Shown: positions 23,601 to 34,514, numbered from the stretch's first letter. The stretch: DNA of 46,297 nucleotides from Alloprevotella sp. OH1205_COT-284 (GCF_003859795.1 NZ_RQYI01000018.1:1-46297); one strand, 5' to 3'. The notes: generated from the letters alone by a model not told the origin. A program made the numbers and translations.

Positions 23601-24506
23601 TTATAATCCGTATCGGATACCTATTGAAAAATAGGGAGATACGCCGAAATGTGGGTAGTTGTCTTTGCTGCTGAAGAAAGCCTTCAATGTCCGTGAACGA
23701 AAATAAGCTTCTCTTGATGCAACAATTCCTCCGACAATGGGGATAGAAATATATTGCCCAATTCTGAACTCTGGTTGAATACCTATATAACCATACTGCA
23801 TCACGAAATACTTCTTGCTGCCATTTTTTTCTACTGCAGCCATAAGCCCTTTGGATTCTGCATGTATTCCCAGATAGAAACTCTTACTAAATCGTGTGCT
23901 GATTTCTGCCTCGAATGTATTATACATGGATAATTTGAATTTGTATTTTCCCTCTATTTTCCAATCCAGATATAAGGACGGAAAAATCATTGGATACCCC
24001 AGCGCATTATTCAACGCGATACCAGCCCCCCAGTCCAAATTCTTGTTTGCGTGTCTGATAAATAATACACCTCCCTGACCGAGAAACGAGCTGCCCGATA
24101 TTTTGTTCAGATCGGATGTGTACATTCCAGCTCCTAAAATAGCGAGTATAGACCATTTCTCATTAAGTGGTCGCAGATGCATAACTCCCATTTGAGCATT
24201 CATAAGTTCTTTCTCTGTAAAATCCGATGGCATTTCTTTATTTTTCATGGAAGCGTATGTACCACCCAAAGCAACAATCCAAGCCGTCAGTCTCCCGTTT
24301 TCATTCTTTCTTACATATAAAGGAAGTCTCGCTGAGCCTTCAAAGGTCTGCAAGTTTCCTTCACCACCGATTTTATTGCCATTCTCATCTTTATATACAG
24401 ATGAAGCAATATATTCTGACTTTAATTGAATCTGGGCAAACATATTCGCTTTTCCCGATAATAGGAACAGCATAAAAACATATATCCTAATTATTCTTTG
24501 ATCCAT
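23601..24506 (-). CDS. Outer-membrane beta-barrel protein (DUF6268-like)
   Basis: 301 residues from MDQRIIRIYVFMLFLLSGKA, giving a signal peptide ending near NMFAQ; a longer frame to 24575 lacks a good start and was rejected. The mature protein has alternating polar/hydrophobic strands rich in G, Y, F (LGQGGVLFIRHANKNLDWGA, SPYFSIGIRYGL at the end), and the C-terminus ends in the hydrophobic/aromatic pattern of barrel proteins. It resembles DUF6268 outer-membrane proteins of Bacteroidetes. First gene of the five- to six-gene minus-strand cassette, with its own promoter. Confidence 0.72.
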   Translation of the reverse strand: MDQRIIRIYVFMLFLLSGKANMFAQIQLKSEYIASSVYKDENGNKIGGEGNLQTFEGSARLPLYVRKNENGRLTAWIVALGGTYASMKNKEMPSDFTEKELMNAQMGVMHLRPLNEKWSILAILGAGMYTSDLNKISGSSFLGQGGVLFIRHANKNLDWGAGIALNNALGYPMIFPSLYLDWKIEGKYKFKLSMYNTFEAEISTRFSKSFYLGIHAESKGLMAAVEKNGSKKYFVMQYGYIGIQPEFRIGQYISIPIVGGIVASREAYFRSRTLKAFFSSKDNYPHFGVSPYFSIGIRYGL

Positions 24507-24524
24507 AATAGTGTTATTTTGATA

Positions 24525-24532
24525 CAAAGATA
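24525..24532 (-). promoter_or_regulatory. -7 box for the LytTR cassette operon
   Basis: Minus strand TATCTTTG fits TAnnTTTG about 20 bases before the ATG at 24506. The -33 TTTG element is not obvious. Confidence 0.5.
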
Positions 24533-24717
24533 CCGTATAAAACAATATGCTTTGAAGAAAATAGACAAACAGCAAGTTTTCAACATATGAAATGCTGATT
24601 CATGATATACAAGTTTTCTTTGTTGTTTGAATTATATACTTTTACCGATATGTATTGTTTAGGTATATTTAGATTATCCACATCTTTAGAAACTAATGGT
24701 AGTCTTTATCCATAATA
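24533..24717. other. AT-rich intergenic region
   Basis: No gene seen. Contains two direct copies of CAAGTTTTC 37 bases apart near 24572 and 24609, of unknown meaning. The cassette's upstream control region is probably here; the right border of the AT-rich cassette appears to lie between here and 24720. Confidence 0.4.
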
Positions 24718-24798
24718 GCCACTTCTATCCATATCGACGCCACAAGTACGCAGTTATTTCTAACTACTAACATGCACATTTTCTTTGATTTACCTTTG
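24718..24798 (+). promoter_or_regulatory. Promoter/operator of the DUF3945-topoisomerase operon
   Basis: GCCACAAGTACGCAGT at 24739-24754 is followed after exactly 36 bases by TACCTTTG at 24791-24798. A partial second copy starting GCCAC lies 21 bases upstream (24718). The arrangement duplicates that of the tra promoter (13471-13555) and the xis-region promoter (35323-35382). Confidence 0.7.
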
Positions 24799-24837
24799 TT
24801 CGTGCACCGCTGTTGGTGCCATTAAATACATTGTAAT

Positions 24838-26232
24838 ATGGATGAAAAAATCAAAGACCAAGAAGTCCTTTTGGTCAAGGATCAGAAGGGCGAAAACCTC
24901 AAAGCCGTCACAGGTACGGACGAGAAAGGTGGGCTGAAAACCGTTCCGCCCACCGCCGAGCATGAACAGAGCTTCCTGAAGTTCGACAAGCACAGCAATG
25001 CGCTGGAGAATTTCCTTTCCAATTTCATGCGGCAGTTCAAGAACCCCACACCGCTGACTTTCTTCAAGGTTCCCTTTGAGAGTGCCGTAGCCAGTGCCCG
25101 CGTACTCTCGGAGATGCTCAAAGCACCGGATGTCCCATCCAATAAGGAGATGCTGGACTCCGCCCGTGTCAATCCTTCCGACTATGCGGAAGAGCAGAAA
25201 CAGTCTTTTCAAGGCATCGACCCCGATAAGGTGAAGTGGGAGCAGTTCGAGCAGATGGGCGTAAGCCGTGAAAGTCTGGAAAAAGGCAAGCATCTTGATG
25301 ACCTGCTTCAATACAGAAAGACTCCACTTGTTCCCATCAGCATCAAAATCGGGGAAGTCTCCCTCTACACCGATGCCCGTCTTTCTCTGAAAGCCTCAGG
25401 AGACGGGACATTCATTCCCGTTGTCCATGCCATCCGCAAGGAGCCTCAATTGGAGCGTGAGTTCTTCGGGCATACCTTTACCGATGAGGACAAGAAAGCA
25501 CTCAAAGAAACGGGCAACCTCGGCCGTACCGTGGAGCTGAACTTTCCCGGCAAAGAGGAGCCTACCCGAAGTTTCGTAAGCATCGACCGCCTGACGAATG
25601 ACATCATCGCCCTGAGTGCCGACCGGGTACGCATCCCCGATGAAATCAAGGACGTGAAGCTGAGCGACGAGCAGAAAAAGGAACTCTCGGAAGGCAAAAG
25701 CATCTACGTGGAGGGTATGACCTCCAAAACAGGAAAGCATTTCAATGCCAACCTCCAATTCAATGCCGACAAGCGGTCGATTGAATTTCGTTTCGGCTCT
25801 CCCAAACAGGAACAACGTCAAAGACAAGCCCCCGAAGGGCAGGAGCAAACGGAGCAGAAAGAACTGCGTGTCCCCAAGAAGATGCTGGGACGCGACATCT
25901 CTCCCGAAGAGCAGGCAAAGCTCAAAGCCGGAGAAACGGTCTATATGACCGGGCTTATCGACAAGAAGGGAGAGCCTTTCAATGCCTATGTACGTCCGAA
26001 CTTCGAGAAGAACAAGTTCGACTTCCTCAAATGGAATCCCGACAAGTCCCAAGCCAAAGAGGTAACTCCCGACAATGCTTCCCGCACGCAAGTCGCCGTC
26101 AATTCCGAAGGCAAGACCAACGAGGCTACCAAGCATGTGAAAGAGCCACTCAAACAGGGGCAGACAGAACCTACCGCCCAGCAGGAACAAAAGGAAGAAG
26201 AGAAGAAGCGTTCCAAGGGAATGAAAATGTAA
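24838..26232 (+). CDS. DUF4099/DUF3945-type repeat protein
   Basis: 464 residues, highly charged, no signal peptide. Residues 105-200 (FQGIDPDKVKWEQFEQMGVS, PLVPISIKIGEVSLYTDARL) match the DUF4099 module. From about 210 there are three repeats built on a pattern of F/L/I-(T/S)-x-E-(D/E)-x-K-x-L, then a turn and TGK/KGEPFNA (for example LSDEQKKELSEGKSIYVEGM and ISPEEQAKLKAGETVYMTGL). This repeated module occurs also at the C-terminus of the next gene, topoisomerase. Likely a DNA-processing partner carried by conjugative transposons. First gene of the operon driven by the conserved operator at 24739. Confidence 0.8.
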   Translation: MDEKIKDQEVLLVKDQKGENLKAVTGTDEKGGLKTVPPTAEHEQSFLKFDKHSNALENFLSNFMRQFKNPTPLTFFKVPFESAVASARVLSEMLKAPDVPSNKEMLDSARVNPSDYAEEQKQSFQGIDPDKVKWEQFEQMGVSRESLEKGKHLDDLLQYRKTPLVPISIKIGEVSLYTDARLSLKASGDGTFIPVVHAIRKEPQLEREFFGHTFTDEDKKALKETGNLGRTVELNFPGKEEPTRSFVSIDRLTNDIIALSADRVRIPDEIKDVKLSDEQKKELSEGKSIYVEGMTSKTGKHFNANLQFNADKRSIEFRFGSPKQEQRQRQAPEGQEQTEQKELRVPKKMLGRDISPEEQAKLKAGETVYMTGLIDKKGEPFNAYVRPNFEKNKFDFLKWNPDKSQAKEVTPDNASRTQVAVNSEGKTNEATKHVKEPLKQGQTEPTAQQEQKEEEKKRSKGMKM

Positions 26233-26235
26233 TCC

Positions 26236-26260
26236 GCCACCACTAACATCCCAAAAGTAA
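26236..26260 (+). repeat. Recurring leader motif before topB
   Basis: GCCACCACTAACATCCCAAA then AGTAA lies just upstream of the topoisomerase ATG (26267), matching the CACCACTAAAATCC(n3)GTAAAA motif. Confidence 0.6.
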
Positions 26261-26266
26261 GAACGA

Positions 26267-28396
26267 ATGAAAGTCATCATAGCAGAAAAGCCGAGCGTCG
26301 CTCGTGAAATCGCCCGTGTCGTTCGGGCAACCAACAAGAAAGAGGGTTATATCGAAGGAGGCGGCTATGCCGTCACGTGGGCATTGGGACACCTGATAAC
26401 GGCAGCCATGCCCGAAGCCTACGGCATCAAGGGTTTCCACAAAGAAAACCTGCCGATTCTTCCTCCCGTCTTTACCCTTATTCCCCGTCAAATTAAGGAT
26501 GGAAAAGGCTACAAGACTGATCCGAGTGCCGTTGCCCAATTGAAAGTCATCGAAAAACTATTCCGAGCGTGCGAAGGCATTATCGTAGCCACCGATGCAG
26601 GAAGGGAAGGTGAGTTAATCTTCAGGTTCATCTACGAGTATCTCGGCATTGCCAAACCCTTCGACCGCTTGTGGATCAGCTCACTCACGGACAAAGCCAT
26701 CAAAGAGGGGCTTGCCCGTCTGCAAAGCGGCGCAGCGTATGACAACCTCTATTATGCCGCCCGTGCCCGCAGCGAAGCCGACTGGCTGGTCGGCATCAAT
26801 GCCACACAAGCCATATCCATTGCAGCAGGAAGAGGTACTTACTCATTAGGCAGGGTACAGACCCCGACCCTCTGTATGGTCTGCTCCCGTTTCTTGGAGA
26901 ACAAGAAGTTCGAGCCACAGCCATTCTGGCAACTCAGCCTTGCCGTAAGGGAAGGTGATGAGAGCTTCCGCTTCTCCTCTGCCGACCGCTGGTTCGATAA
27001 GACGGAAGCCACCGCCCTGTACGAGAAACTCAAACAAGCTCCTTATGCCACTGTTGAGACCGTTGTGCGTAAGGAGACCAAACAGGAACCACCGCTTCTG
27101 TATGATTTGACCACTCTTCAGAAAGAAGCGAACAGCCGGTTCGGCTATTCGGCGGAACAGACCCTTTCCTTGGCTCAGAAACTCTATGAAAAGGCATACA
27201 TTACCTACCCACGCACGGGCAGCCGCCATATCCCCGAAGATGTCTTTGCCGAAATTCCAGCTTTGATAGCATTTTTGCACGACCATTCCGTCTGGGGTGT
27301 CCATGCCCGCCGACTGACCGAACCGAATGCACATTCGGTGGACGGCAAGAAAGTAACCGACCACCACGCCCTGCTCATTACGGGCAAGAAGCCGATAGAC
27401 GTGTTTGGAGAGGAAGCGGTCATTTACGATATGATAGCCGGACGTATGCTCGAAGCCTTCTCCACCCGTTGCGTAAAAGATGTCAGCACGGTTACTGCCG
27501 TCTGTGAAGAGGTGAAGTTCATCATCAAAGGCGAAATCATCAAGGAAGAGGGATGGCGCGCCATCCTCAAAAACAGCAGAAAAAAAGACAAGGAGCAGGC
27601 GGAAGCCGAAGAACGGGAAAGTCGGGAGAATGGAGAAGGCATCATCATCCCACAATGGGAGGAAGGCGAGCAACTTCCGCTCTGTGCCTGTTCGTTGGCA
27701 CAGGGTACGACCAAGCCCAAGCCTCTGCACACGGAAAGTTCGCTGTTGGCAGCAATGGAGACGGCAGGCAGAGAGTTGGAGGACGAGGAACTGCGTGCGC
27801 AGCTCAAGGATTGCGGCATCGGCACGCCCGCTACCCGTGCCGCCATCATCGAAACCCTCTTTGCACGCGAGTACATGGTGCGCCAAAAGAAATCGCTCGT
27901 CCCTACGGAGAAAGGACTTGCCGTCTATTCCATCGTCAAGGAGATGAAAATCGGCAATGCCGAGATGACCGGACAGTGGGAAGCGGACTTGGCGAGAATC
28001 GAACGGGGAGAATTGAAAGAGCGGGATTTCCGCAAGGGCATCGAAAGCCATGCCACACAGATTACCGACGAACTCCTCTCCTCCAAAATCCTCTTTCCAA
28101 AGAAACAGAGCGACATCCATTGCCCCAAGTGCGGCAAAGGGTCATTGGTCTTCTATCCCCGATGTGCCAAATGCTCGGATGCCGATTGCGGGCTGACGCT
28201 TTTCCGCAGCGTGGCAGGCAAGAACCTCACGGACGAGCAACTGACGCAGTTGGCGGTGAACGGGGAGACAGGCATCATCAAGGGCTTCACCACCAAAGCG
28301 GGCAAGAGCTTTGAGGCTTCGCTCTCCTTGGACGGAGAGTTCAAGACAGTCTTTGTCTTTCCCGAACGCAAGAAAACGGGCAAATCCCGAAGGTAA
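26267..28396 (+). CDS. topB: Topoisomerase III (type IA), exc-type
   Basis: 709 residues. The Toprim domain starts at residue 1 (KVIIAEKPSVAREIARVV) and includes the acidic motif TDAGREGELIFRFIYEY (about 108-124). The active-site Tyr lies in KAYITYPRTGSRHIP at about 313. The central type IA fold includes GRGTYSLGRVQTPTLCMV. A Cys4-like zinc module (CPKCGKG...CAKCSDADC, about 620-645) and a repeat shared with the upstream gene end the protein. Topoisomerases of this type (Exc of CTnDOT) assist excision and transfer DNA handling. Preceded 34 bases by the DUF3945 gene. Confidence 0.93.
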   Translation: MKVIIAEKPSVAREIARVVRATNKKEGYIEGGGYAVTWALGHLITAAMPEAYGIKGFHKENLPILPPVFTLIPRQIKDGKGYKTDPSAVAQLKVIEKLFRACEGIIVATDAGREGELIFRFIYEYLGIAKPFDRLWISSLTDKAIKEGLARLQSGAAYDNLYYAARARSEADWLVGINATQAISIAAGRGTYSLGRVQTPTLCMVCSRFLENKKFEPQPFWQLSLAVREGDESFRFSSADRWFDKTEATALYEKLKQAPYATVETVVRKETKQEPPLLYDLTTLQKEANSRFGYSAEQTLSLAQKLYEKAYITYPRTGSRHIPEDVFAEIPALIAFLHDHSVWGVHARRLTEPNAHSVDGKKVTDHHALLITGKKPIDVFGEEAVIYDMIAGRMLEAFSTRCVKDVSTVTAVCEEVKFIIKGEIIKEEGWRAILKNSRKKDKEQAEAEERESRENGEGIIIPQWEEGEQLPLCACSLAQGTTKPKPLHTESSLLAAMETAGRELEDEELRAQLKDCGIGTPATRAAIIETLFAREYMVRQKKSLVPTEKGLAVYSIVKEMKIGNAEMTGQWEADLARIERGELKERDFRKGIESHATQITDELLSSKILFPKKQSDIHCPKCGKGSLVFYPRCAKCSDADCGLTLFRSVAGKNLTDEQLTQLAVNGETGIIKGFTTKAGKSFEASLSLDGEFKTVFVFPERKKTGKSRR

Positions 28397-28450
28397 ATCC
28401 CCGTAAATTGCTAATTTTGCCACTGAAAGATGCGGTCATAAACAATCATC

Positions 28451-28479
28451 TTGTTTTTACTGCGGATTTTAGTGGTGGC
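28451..28479 (-). repeat. Inverted copy of the recurring leader motif
   Basis: Read on the minus strand the sequence is GCCACCACTAAAATCCGCAG then TAAAAACAA. This is a close copy of the leader motif but opposite to the surrounding genes. It abuts the hairpin at 28477-28502. Confidence 0.5.
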
Positions 28480-28502
28480 ACTCGGCGGGGACGTCGAGTG
28501 CC
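28477..28502. terminator. Hairpin between topB and DUF1896 gene
   Basis: GGCACTCG (28477-28484) and CGAGTGCC (28495-28502) form a perfect 8-bp stem with a 10-base GC-rich loop, followed by TTTGC. It may terminate topB transcription, or be a regulatory structure. Confidence 0.55.
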
Positions 28503-28535
28503 TTTGCATTATATACCTCACTAAAATCATTCAAA

Positions 28536-28967
28536 ATGACAGCCATTCATTTTTCATACTACGAGCTTTCCCTGCTCTCTTTTCTTCGGGAAAGCCATCC
28601 CGAAAAAGCCGGTGACATCCCTTTTGTCAAAGAACGTGCGGCAGCCGCTTCCGAAGCCTATGCCGAAGCCTTTAATGCCGGTCTTCCCATAGCCGAATGT
28701 ATCGGCATCGCCAATAAGACACTCTATGCGGGTCTGCACTTCTCCCGCCACGATACCATCTCTTCCGTGCTTTGGAACGAGTTCTCCGCCGAAGTGCCGC
28801 TCGAAGCGGTCAGGGAGACCGCCATCCGCCTACGTCCTCTCATCGAAGAGATATTCGCCAAGTATCCGATTTCGGACGAGTTCGCTTATACGCCCGAATA
28901 CAACTCCCTCTATACGGAGATTACGGGTTTTGTTCAACTAAAACTCGAAGAAGATGGCAAGCTATAA
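28536..28967 (+). CDS. DUF1896-family protein
   Basis: 143 residues. Segments [39 protein letters not shown] and [20 protein letters not shown] are the DUF1896 signature. The family is found almost only next to the large methylase/helicase of Bacteroidetes conjugative elements, and overlaps it here by 14 bases. Soluble and mostly helical; function unknown. Probably co-translated with the helicase. Confidence 0.88.
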   Translation: MTAIHFSYYELSLLSFLRESHPEKAGDIPFVKERAAAASEAYAEAFNAGLPIAECIGIANKTLYAGLHFSRHDTISSVLWNEFSAEVPLEAVRETAIRLRPLIEEIFAKYPISDEFAYTPEYNSLYTEITGFVQLKLEEDGKL

Positions 28968-31900
28968 CAAGAAGGAACATCTAAGGGCAAACATAGAAGC
29001 CATCAAGACGGTCTTTGCCCTGCATCGGGAACAGCGCACGGCAACACCTGAAGAGCGCACGATATTGGAAGCCTATATGGGCTTCGGTGCATTGAAGTGT
29101 ATCCTCTCTCCTGCCAACACGATGGAAGACATTGCCCGATGGAACAAGTCGGAGCTGGAGCTATTCCCCTTGGTGATGGAACTGCATCGCACCATTCGGG
29201 ACAACACCACCTCCGAGTCGCAATACAAGAGCTATATGCAGAGCCTGAAAAACTCCGTGATGACCGCTTTTTATACTCCTGCGCCCATAGTGCGGGAGAT
29301 GGCCGCTTCCTTACAGGAGGCAGGCATCGTCCCCAAGCGAATTCTTGACCCCTCGGCGGGGATGGGTGAGTTCATCCGTTCTTTTGATGGCATTGCAGCC
29401 GAAGGGCATACGACCTTCGGTTTTGAGAAAGACATCCTTACGGGACAGATGCTCTCCGCCCTGCATCCCGAAGACAAGATACGCATCCGGGGCTTCGAAG
29501 AAATCGAATCCAAGCTCAACGGTTCCTTCGATGTGGTCAGCAGCAACATCCCTTTCGGAGATGTAGCCGTCTTCGACCCTGTTTTCAGCAAGACGGACGA
29601 ACCAGCCCGAAAGGTCGCCCGCACGTCCCTGCACAATTACTTTTTCGTCAAGGGGGTAGATATGCTCCGTGAGGGCGGCGTGCTGGCGTTCATCACCTCG
29701 CAAGGCGTCATGAATGCCCCGACGAACGAGCCTGTACGGGAGTGGCTGATGAACCATACCCGCCTTGTTTCGGCAGTTCGTCTGCCCAACAATCTCTTCT
29801 CGGAGAATGCAGGAACGGAAGTGGGTAGTGACCTTATCGTCCTGCAAAAGCAGAGCGAAAAGACAAGTCTGACCGAAGAGGAACAGCGTTTCATCAAGAG
29901 CGAGAAACGCCCCAGCGGAGTGCTGTTCAATACCTATCTGCGAAGTATGTCGCAAATCGTGCATACCGAATGGAAGCAGGATACCGACCCTTACGGCAAG
30001 CCTGCCATTCTGTTTCATCACAACGGTGGAGCGGAAGGCATCGCCACCGATATGGGAAAAATCCTGCGGGCGGATTTAGCCAAACGCTTGGATATGGCGT
30101 TGTACCAAAAGCATATCTTCATTCAGGAGCAACCCAAAGTTCCCGTTTCCATTTCTCCCGAAGTCAAGCAGGAAGAGCCAACGCTTACGCCTGCCACTTC
30201 GCAAGAAGAGCAACCACATCAAGAGGTGGTGCAACCGAGAGAGGAACTGACTGCGGAGCAACCCCGAAGCAGAGTCGCACCGCAGGTACAACTGCTCGAC
30301 CTTTTCGGCAATGTTATCCCGGAGAAAAAGCCCAAACGAAAAACCGCCACTGTGAAACGTGCTGTGGTTTCCACTCCTTCTCCCACTATCGAAATAAAGC
30401 CACAAGAAACTGCTATGGGGTTACGGGACACGGGAGAGCTGTGGTGGCAGCAGGATAAGGAGAAAGGAATGCTGGCACGTCCCTATGAGGGAGTATGGCA
30501 CGAACACCTCAGAGAGGGCTCTCTGCTTGCCTCGGACTTTCAAGTCGGAATGCTTGTCCTCGATATGGAGGACAACCGAATGTTCCAGCCCATAGACCTC
30601 CCGTCCCAAGAACGACAGAAAATGCTGCTCTACATAGACCTGCGTGACGCCTACCACGCCCTCTATGACTATGAAGCGGAACGTAAGGTGGCAAATGAAT
30701 CCTTGCGACAGAATCTCAATGAACTGTACGACCGTTTCGTGCGACTGTACGGGCATCTGAACGACCGCAAAAACCACGAGCAGATCCTGATGGATGCCGG
30801 TGGTAGGGAGATCCTTTTCTTGGAACGGAAGGTGGATAAAGAAACGCTCAAAGCCGATATTTTCCATCAACCCGTTTCGTTCAGCCTGCACGAAGTGACA
30901 GAGGTGAGCAATGCCCAAGAAGCTCTCTCGGCTTCACTCAATAAATTCGGCACGGTGGACATCGAGTATATGCTGTCATTGCTTCCCGAAAGTTCCGAAG
31001 AGGAAATGCTCTCCGAGCTGCGTGGCAGGATTTACTACAATCCCTTGGAGGGAGAGTATGAAATTGCCGAGAAGTTCATATCGGGCAATGTGGTTGCCGC
31101 ATCGGAGCGTATCGAACAATATCTCTTGGAGCATCCGGAGGACGCAAGGGCGCAAGCCTCCTTGCAGGCACTGAAGGATGCTATCCCCGAACCGATACCC
31201 TTCACAGACTTGGATTTCAACTTCGGGGAGCGATGGATTCCTGTAAATCTCTACTCCGATTATGCCTCGCACCTCTTCGACACGGAGGTGACGATACGCT
31301 ACAATTCAAGTGCGGACGAATACTCCGTAGACGCACGGATGCACAATGCCAACATTTGGGACAGATTCTGTGTACGGGGACAGCATCGTCGCTACGACGG
31401 TATTGCCCTGATGAAGCACGCCCTGCTGAATACAACGCCCGACATCACCAAGAAAATCATGGTCGGTGACAAGGAGGTCAAGGTACGGGATACCGAAGCC
31501 ATACAGATGGCAAACGCCAAAATCGACGAGATACGAAACGGCTTCACCGATTGGCTGAACGAGCAGAGCGATGAGTTCAAGCAGCGGCTGGAGAAACTCT
31601 ACAATGATACTTTCAATTGTTTTGTGCGTCCTCAGTATGATGGTTCCCATCAGACATTCCCCGACCTTAATCTGAAAGGCTTGGGCATCGAAAGCCTGTA
31701 CGACAGTCAGAAAGATGCCGTGTGGATGCTCAAGCTCAATGGAGGAGGTATCTGCGACCATCAGGTGGGAGCCGGAAAGACGCTTATCATGTGCACCGCT
31801 GCGTATGAGATGAAGCGACTCGGCTTGGCGAACAAGCCGATGATACTCGCTCTTAAAGCCAACGTGCAGGAGATAGCACAGACTTTCCAAACGGCTTACC

Positions 31901-34446
31901 CGAATGCCAAGCTGCTCTATCCGGGCAAGAACGATTTCACGCCTGACAAGCGGCAGCGGATTTTCCACGACATCAAGAACAACAACTGGGACTGCATTGT
32001 CCTCACGCACGACCAGTTCGGCATGATACCGCAGTCGGACGAGATACAGCAGAAAATCCTTCAGGACGAGTTGGACAGCGTGGAAGAGAACTTGGAAGTT
32101 CTACGTCAGCAGGGACGCAGCATTTCCCGTGCGATGGAGAAAGGGCTTGTCAAGCGGCAGATGAACTTACGGGCGAAGCTGGATGAAATCAAGTTCAAGA
32201 TAGAGAACCGCAAGGACGATATAGTGGATTTCAAGACAATGGGTATTGACCACCTTTTCGTGGACGAGTCGCACACGTTCAAGAATCTGATGTTCAACAC
32301 CCGCCACAACAGAGTGGCAGGGCTTGGCAACAGCGAGGGCAGCCAAAGAGCCTTGAATATGCTCTTTGCTATCCGAACCATTCAGGAGCGGACGGGGAAA
32401 GACTTGGGAGCCACTTTCCTTTCGGGTACGACCATATCGAACTCACTCACGGAGTTGTATCTGCTGTTCAAGTACCTGCGTCCCCAAGCCCTCGAAGCAC
32501 AGCATATCAAGACCTTTGACGCGTGGGCTGCCATCTTCGCCAAGAAGTCGGTGGATTATGAGTTTTCCGTTACTAACGAAATTGTACAAAAAGAGCGTTT
32601 CCGCTATTTTATCAAAGTACCGGAGTTGGCGGCGTTCTATGCTCAAATCACTGATTACCGGACGGCGCAGGACATAGGCATAGACCGACCCGAAAAGAAT
32701 GAGATTATGCACAATATACCACCCACACCTGAACAGGAGGAGTTCATTGCCAAGTTGGTGGAATTTGCCAAAACGGGGAATGCGGAATTATTGGGACGAG
32801 AGAAACTCTCCGATAGAGAGGAGAAAGCCAAGATGCTCATAGCAACGGATATGGCTAGGAAGATGAGCTTGGATCTGAGGCTCATTGACCCGAACAAGTA
32901 CGGGGATCATGTGGATAACAAGGCTTCCCACTGTGCCGCCAAGATAGCGGAGTATTACCGCAAGTTTGACGTACAGAAAGGGACGCAATTTGTATTCAGT
33001 GACCTCGGCACTTACAAGCCCGGTGAATGGAATCCCTATAGCGAAATCAAGCGCAAGCTGGTGGAAGACCACGGCATACCCGCTCAGGAGATACGCTTCA
33101 TTCAGGAAGCAAAGACCGATAAGGCTCGAAAGATGCTCATCGCAGGTATGAATGAAGGTTCAATCCGAGTGCTTTTCGGCTCTACGAGTATGCTCGGCAC
33201 AGGTGTGAACGCCCAGAAACGTGCCGTGGCCATTCATCATCTTGACTGTCCCTGGCGTCCTTCCGACTTGGAGCAGAGGGATGGCAGAGCCGTGCGTAAA
33301 GGTAATGAGGTTGCCAAGTTCCATGCCGACAACAAGGTGGATGTCATCATCTATGCCGTAGAGAAGTCGCTTGACAGCTATAAATTCAACTTGCTGCACA
33401 ACAAGCAACTCTTTATCGAACAGCTCAAAAACAACCGTATGGGCAGCCGTACCATCGACGAGGGAAGTATGGACGAGAAGTCGGGAATGAATTTTTCCGA
33501 ATATGTTGCCATCCTCTCCGGAAATACCGATTTGTTGGAAAAGGCAAAGTTGGAGAAAAAGATTGCCGGTTTGGACAGCGAACGACAGGCGTTCATTCGC
33601 AGCAAGTCATCCTCCCGAAGCCGATTGGATGAAGTCGTGCGGACGGTGGACGGCAACAAGGAGTTGATTGCCCGTTTCCAAAGTGACTGGGATTTGTACC
33701 AAAGCCGTGTGCAGAAGGATAAAGACGGCAATATTCTTAATCCGATAACGCTCAAAGGGGTGGAAGGAAGCGACCCGAAACGCATTGCTGCCAAACTCGC
33801 GGAAATCAACGAGAAAGCCTGCACACGGGGAGAGTATTTCAATATCGGAACACTCTACGGATTTAACCTCGTGGTCAAGACGGAGTCTTCCTCCAAAGAT
33901 CTTTTCGATCTTTCGCAGAACAAGTTCTTCGTGATGGGAGAAAGCGGAATGAAGTACAGCTACAACAACGGCAGGATAGCGGCAGACCCGCAACTAGCCT
34001 GTATGAATTTCCTGAATGCCTTGGAGAAAATACCCGGCTTGATTGAGAAGTTTAAGGCGGACACGGAAAAGATAGCCAAGGATATTCCTGTTTTGCAGGA
34101 GGTGGTGAATGGTTCTTGGAAGAAGGAAGAGCAGCTCAAAGACCTCAAAACGGAACTCGCCGCCCTTGACCGCAAGATACAGCTTTCCCTAAAACCGATT
34201 GAGCAGGGAGAGAGTGAGCAAGAAGGTGTGGATATGATGCAGGACAGCGAGAGAAAGACGGAAGAAATGGAACGGTCACGTCCGATTGAGCCGACTGTCA
34301 CCGCTCCCTCCGTCAGCACCTCTGCGGCTCAAACCGACAAACCGTTGGAAAGCAGCGGGCAGAGTATCTCCGCTACACAGCCCTCGATGGACGGACTGCC
34401 GCCGTCTTTGGCGGAAAAGGTGTTCGTTGTCAGACCGAAAATATAA
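28954..34446 (+). CDS. Giant DNA methylase/SNF2-like helicase
   Basis: 1830 residues, one frame. An N-terminal adenine-methylase-like domain has motif [15 protein letters not shown] (about 131-144) and a catalytic-site-like [17 protein letters not shown] (about 195-211), where NIPF replaces the usual NPPF/Y. A long charged linker follows ([15 protein letters not shown] and onward). The SF2 helicase has Walker [17 protein letters not shown] (about 929-944), motif [11 protein letters not shown] (about 1103) and motif [18 protein letters not shown] (about 1440). C-terminal part is coiled-coil-like, ending in a disordered tail. Thought to protect or process transferred DNA; role in conjugation unproved. 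Confidence 0.93.
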   Translation: MASYNKKEHLRANIEAIKTVFALHREQRTATPEERTILEAYMGFGALKCILSPANTMEDIARWNKSELELFPLVMELHRTIRDNTTSESQYKSYMQSLKNSVMTAFYTPAPIVREMAASLQEAGIVPKRILDPSAGMGEFIRSFDGIAAEGHTTFGFEKDILTGQMLSALHPEDKIRIRGFEEIESKLNGSFDVVSSNIPFGDVAVFDPVFSKTDEPARKVARTSLHNYFFVKGVDMLREGGVLAFITSQGVMNAPTNEPVREWLMNHTRLVSAVRLPNNLFSENAGTEVGSDLIVLQKQSEKTSLTEEEQRFIKSEKRPSGVLFNTYLRSMSQIVHTEWKQDTDPYGKPAILFHHNGGAEGIATDMGKILRADLAKRLDMALYQKHIFIQEQPKVPVSISPEVKQEEPTLTPATSQEEQPHQEVVQPREELTAEQPRSRVAPQVQLLDLFGNVIPEKKPKRKTATVKRAVVSTPSPTIEIKPQETAMGLRDTGELWWQQDKEKGMLARPYEGVWHEHLREGSLLASDFQVGMLVLDMEDNRMFQPIDLPSQERQKMLLYIDLRDAYHALYDYEAERKVANESLRQNLNELYDRFVRLYGHLNDRKNHEQILMDAGGREILFLERKVDKETLKADIFHQPVSFSLHEVTEVSNAQEALSASLNKFGTVDIEYMLSLLPESSEEEMLSELRGRIYYNPLEGEYEIAEKFISGNVVAASERIEQYLLEHPEDARAQASLQALKDAIPEPIPFTDLDFNFGERWIPVNLYSDYASHLFDTEVTIRYNSSADEYSVDARMHNANIWDRFCVRGQHRRYDGIALMKHALLNTTPDITKKIMVGDKEVKVRDTEAIQMANAKIDEIRNGFTDWLNEQSDEFKQRLEKLYNDTFNCFVRPQYDGSHQTFPDLNLKGLGIESLYDSQKDAVWMLKLNGGGICDHQVGAGKTLIMCTAAYEMKRLGLANKPMILALKANVQEIAQTFQTAYPNAKLLYPGKNDFTPDKRQRIFHDIKNNNWDCIVLTHDQFGMIPQSDEIQQKILQDELDSVEENLEVLRQQGRSISRAMEKGLVKRQMNLRAKLDEIKFKIENRKDDIVDFKTMGIDHLFVDESHTFKNLMFNTRHNRVAGLGNSEGSQRALNMLFAIRTIQERTGKDLGATFLSGTTISNSLTELYLLFKYLRPQALEAQHIKTFDAWAAIFAKKSVDYEFSVTNEIVQKERFRYFIKVPELAAFYAQITDYRTAQDIGIDRPEKNEIMHNIPPTPEQEEFIAKLVEFAKTGNAELLGREKLSDREEKAKMLIATDMARKMSLDLRLIDPNKYGDHVDNKASHCAAKIAEYYRKFDVQKGTQFVFSDLGTYKPGEWNPYSEIKRKLVEDHGIPAQEIRFIQEAKTDKARKMLIAGMNEGSIRVLFGSTSMLGTGVNAQKRAVAIHHLDCPWRPSDLEQRDGRAVRKGNEVAKFHADNKVDVIIYAVEKSLDSYKFNLLHNKQLFIEQLKNNRMGSRTIDEGSMDEKSGMNFSEYVAILSGNTDLLEKAKLEKKIAGLDSERQAFIRSKSSSRSRLDEVVRTVDGNKELIARFQSDWDLYQSRVQKDKDGNILNPITLKGVEGSDPKRIAAKLAEINEKACTRGEYFNIGTLYGFNLVVKTESSSKDLFDLSQNKFFVMGESGMKYSYNNGRIAADPQLACMNFLNALEKIPGLIEKFKADTEKIAKDIPVLQEVVNGSWKKEEQLKDLKTELAALDRKIQLSLKPIEQGESEQEGVDMMQDSERKTEEMERSRPIEPTVTAPSVSTSAAQTDKPLESSGQSISATQPSMDGLPPSLAEKVFVVRPKI

Positions 34447-34476
34447 TCTGTAATGTTATCATCACATTCAAACGGC

Positions 34477-34514
34477 AGCCCCCGACTTGTCATTACGACA
34501 AAACGGGGGCTTTG
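34477..34514. terminator. Bidirectional terminator after the helicase
   Basis: AGCCCCCG (34477-34484) pairs with CGGGGGCT (34504-34511), with inner TTGTC/GACAA pairing and TTTGCTG after it. It separates the plus-strand helicase from the minus-strand xis-like genes. Confidence 0.7.

Noticed and set aside
24572-24617. Two CAAGTTTTC copies as a LytTR site for the cassette promoter
   Set aside because: They are 37 bases apart, not about 21, and in AT-rich DNA the match may be chance.
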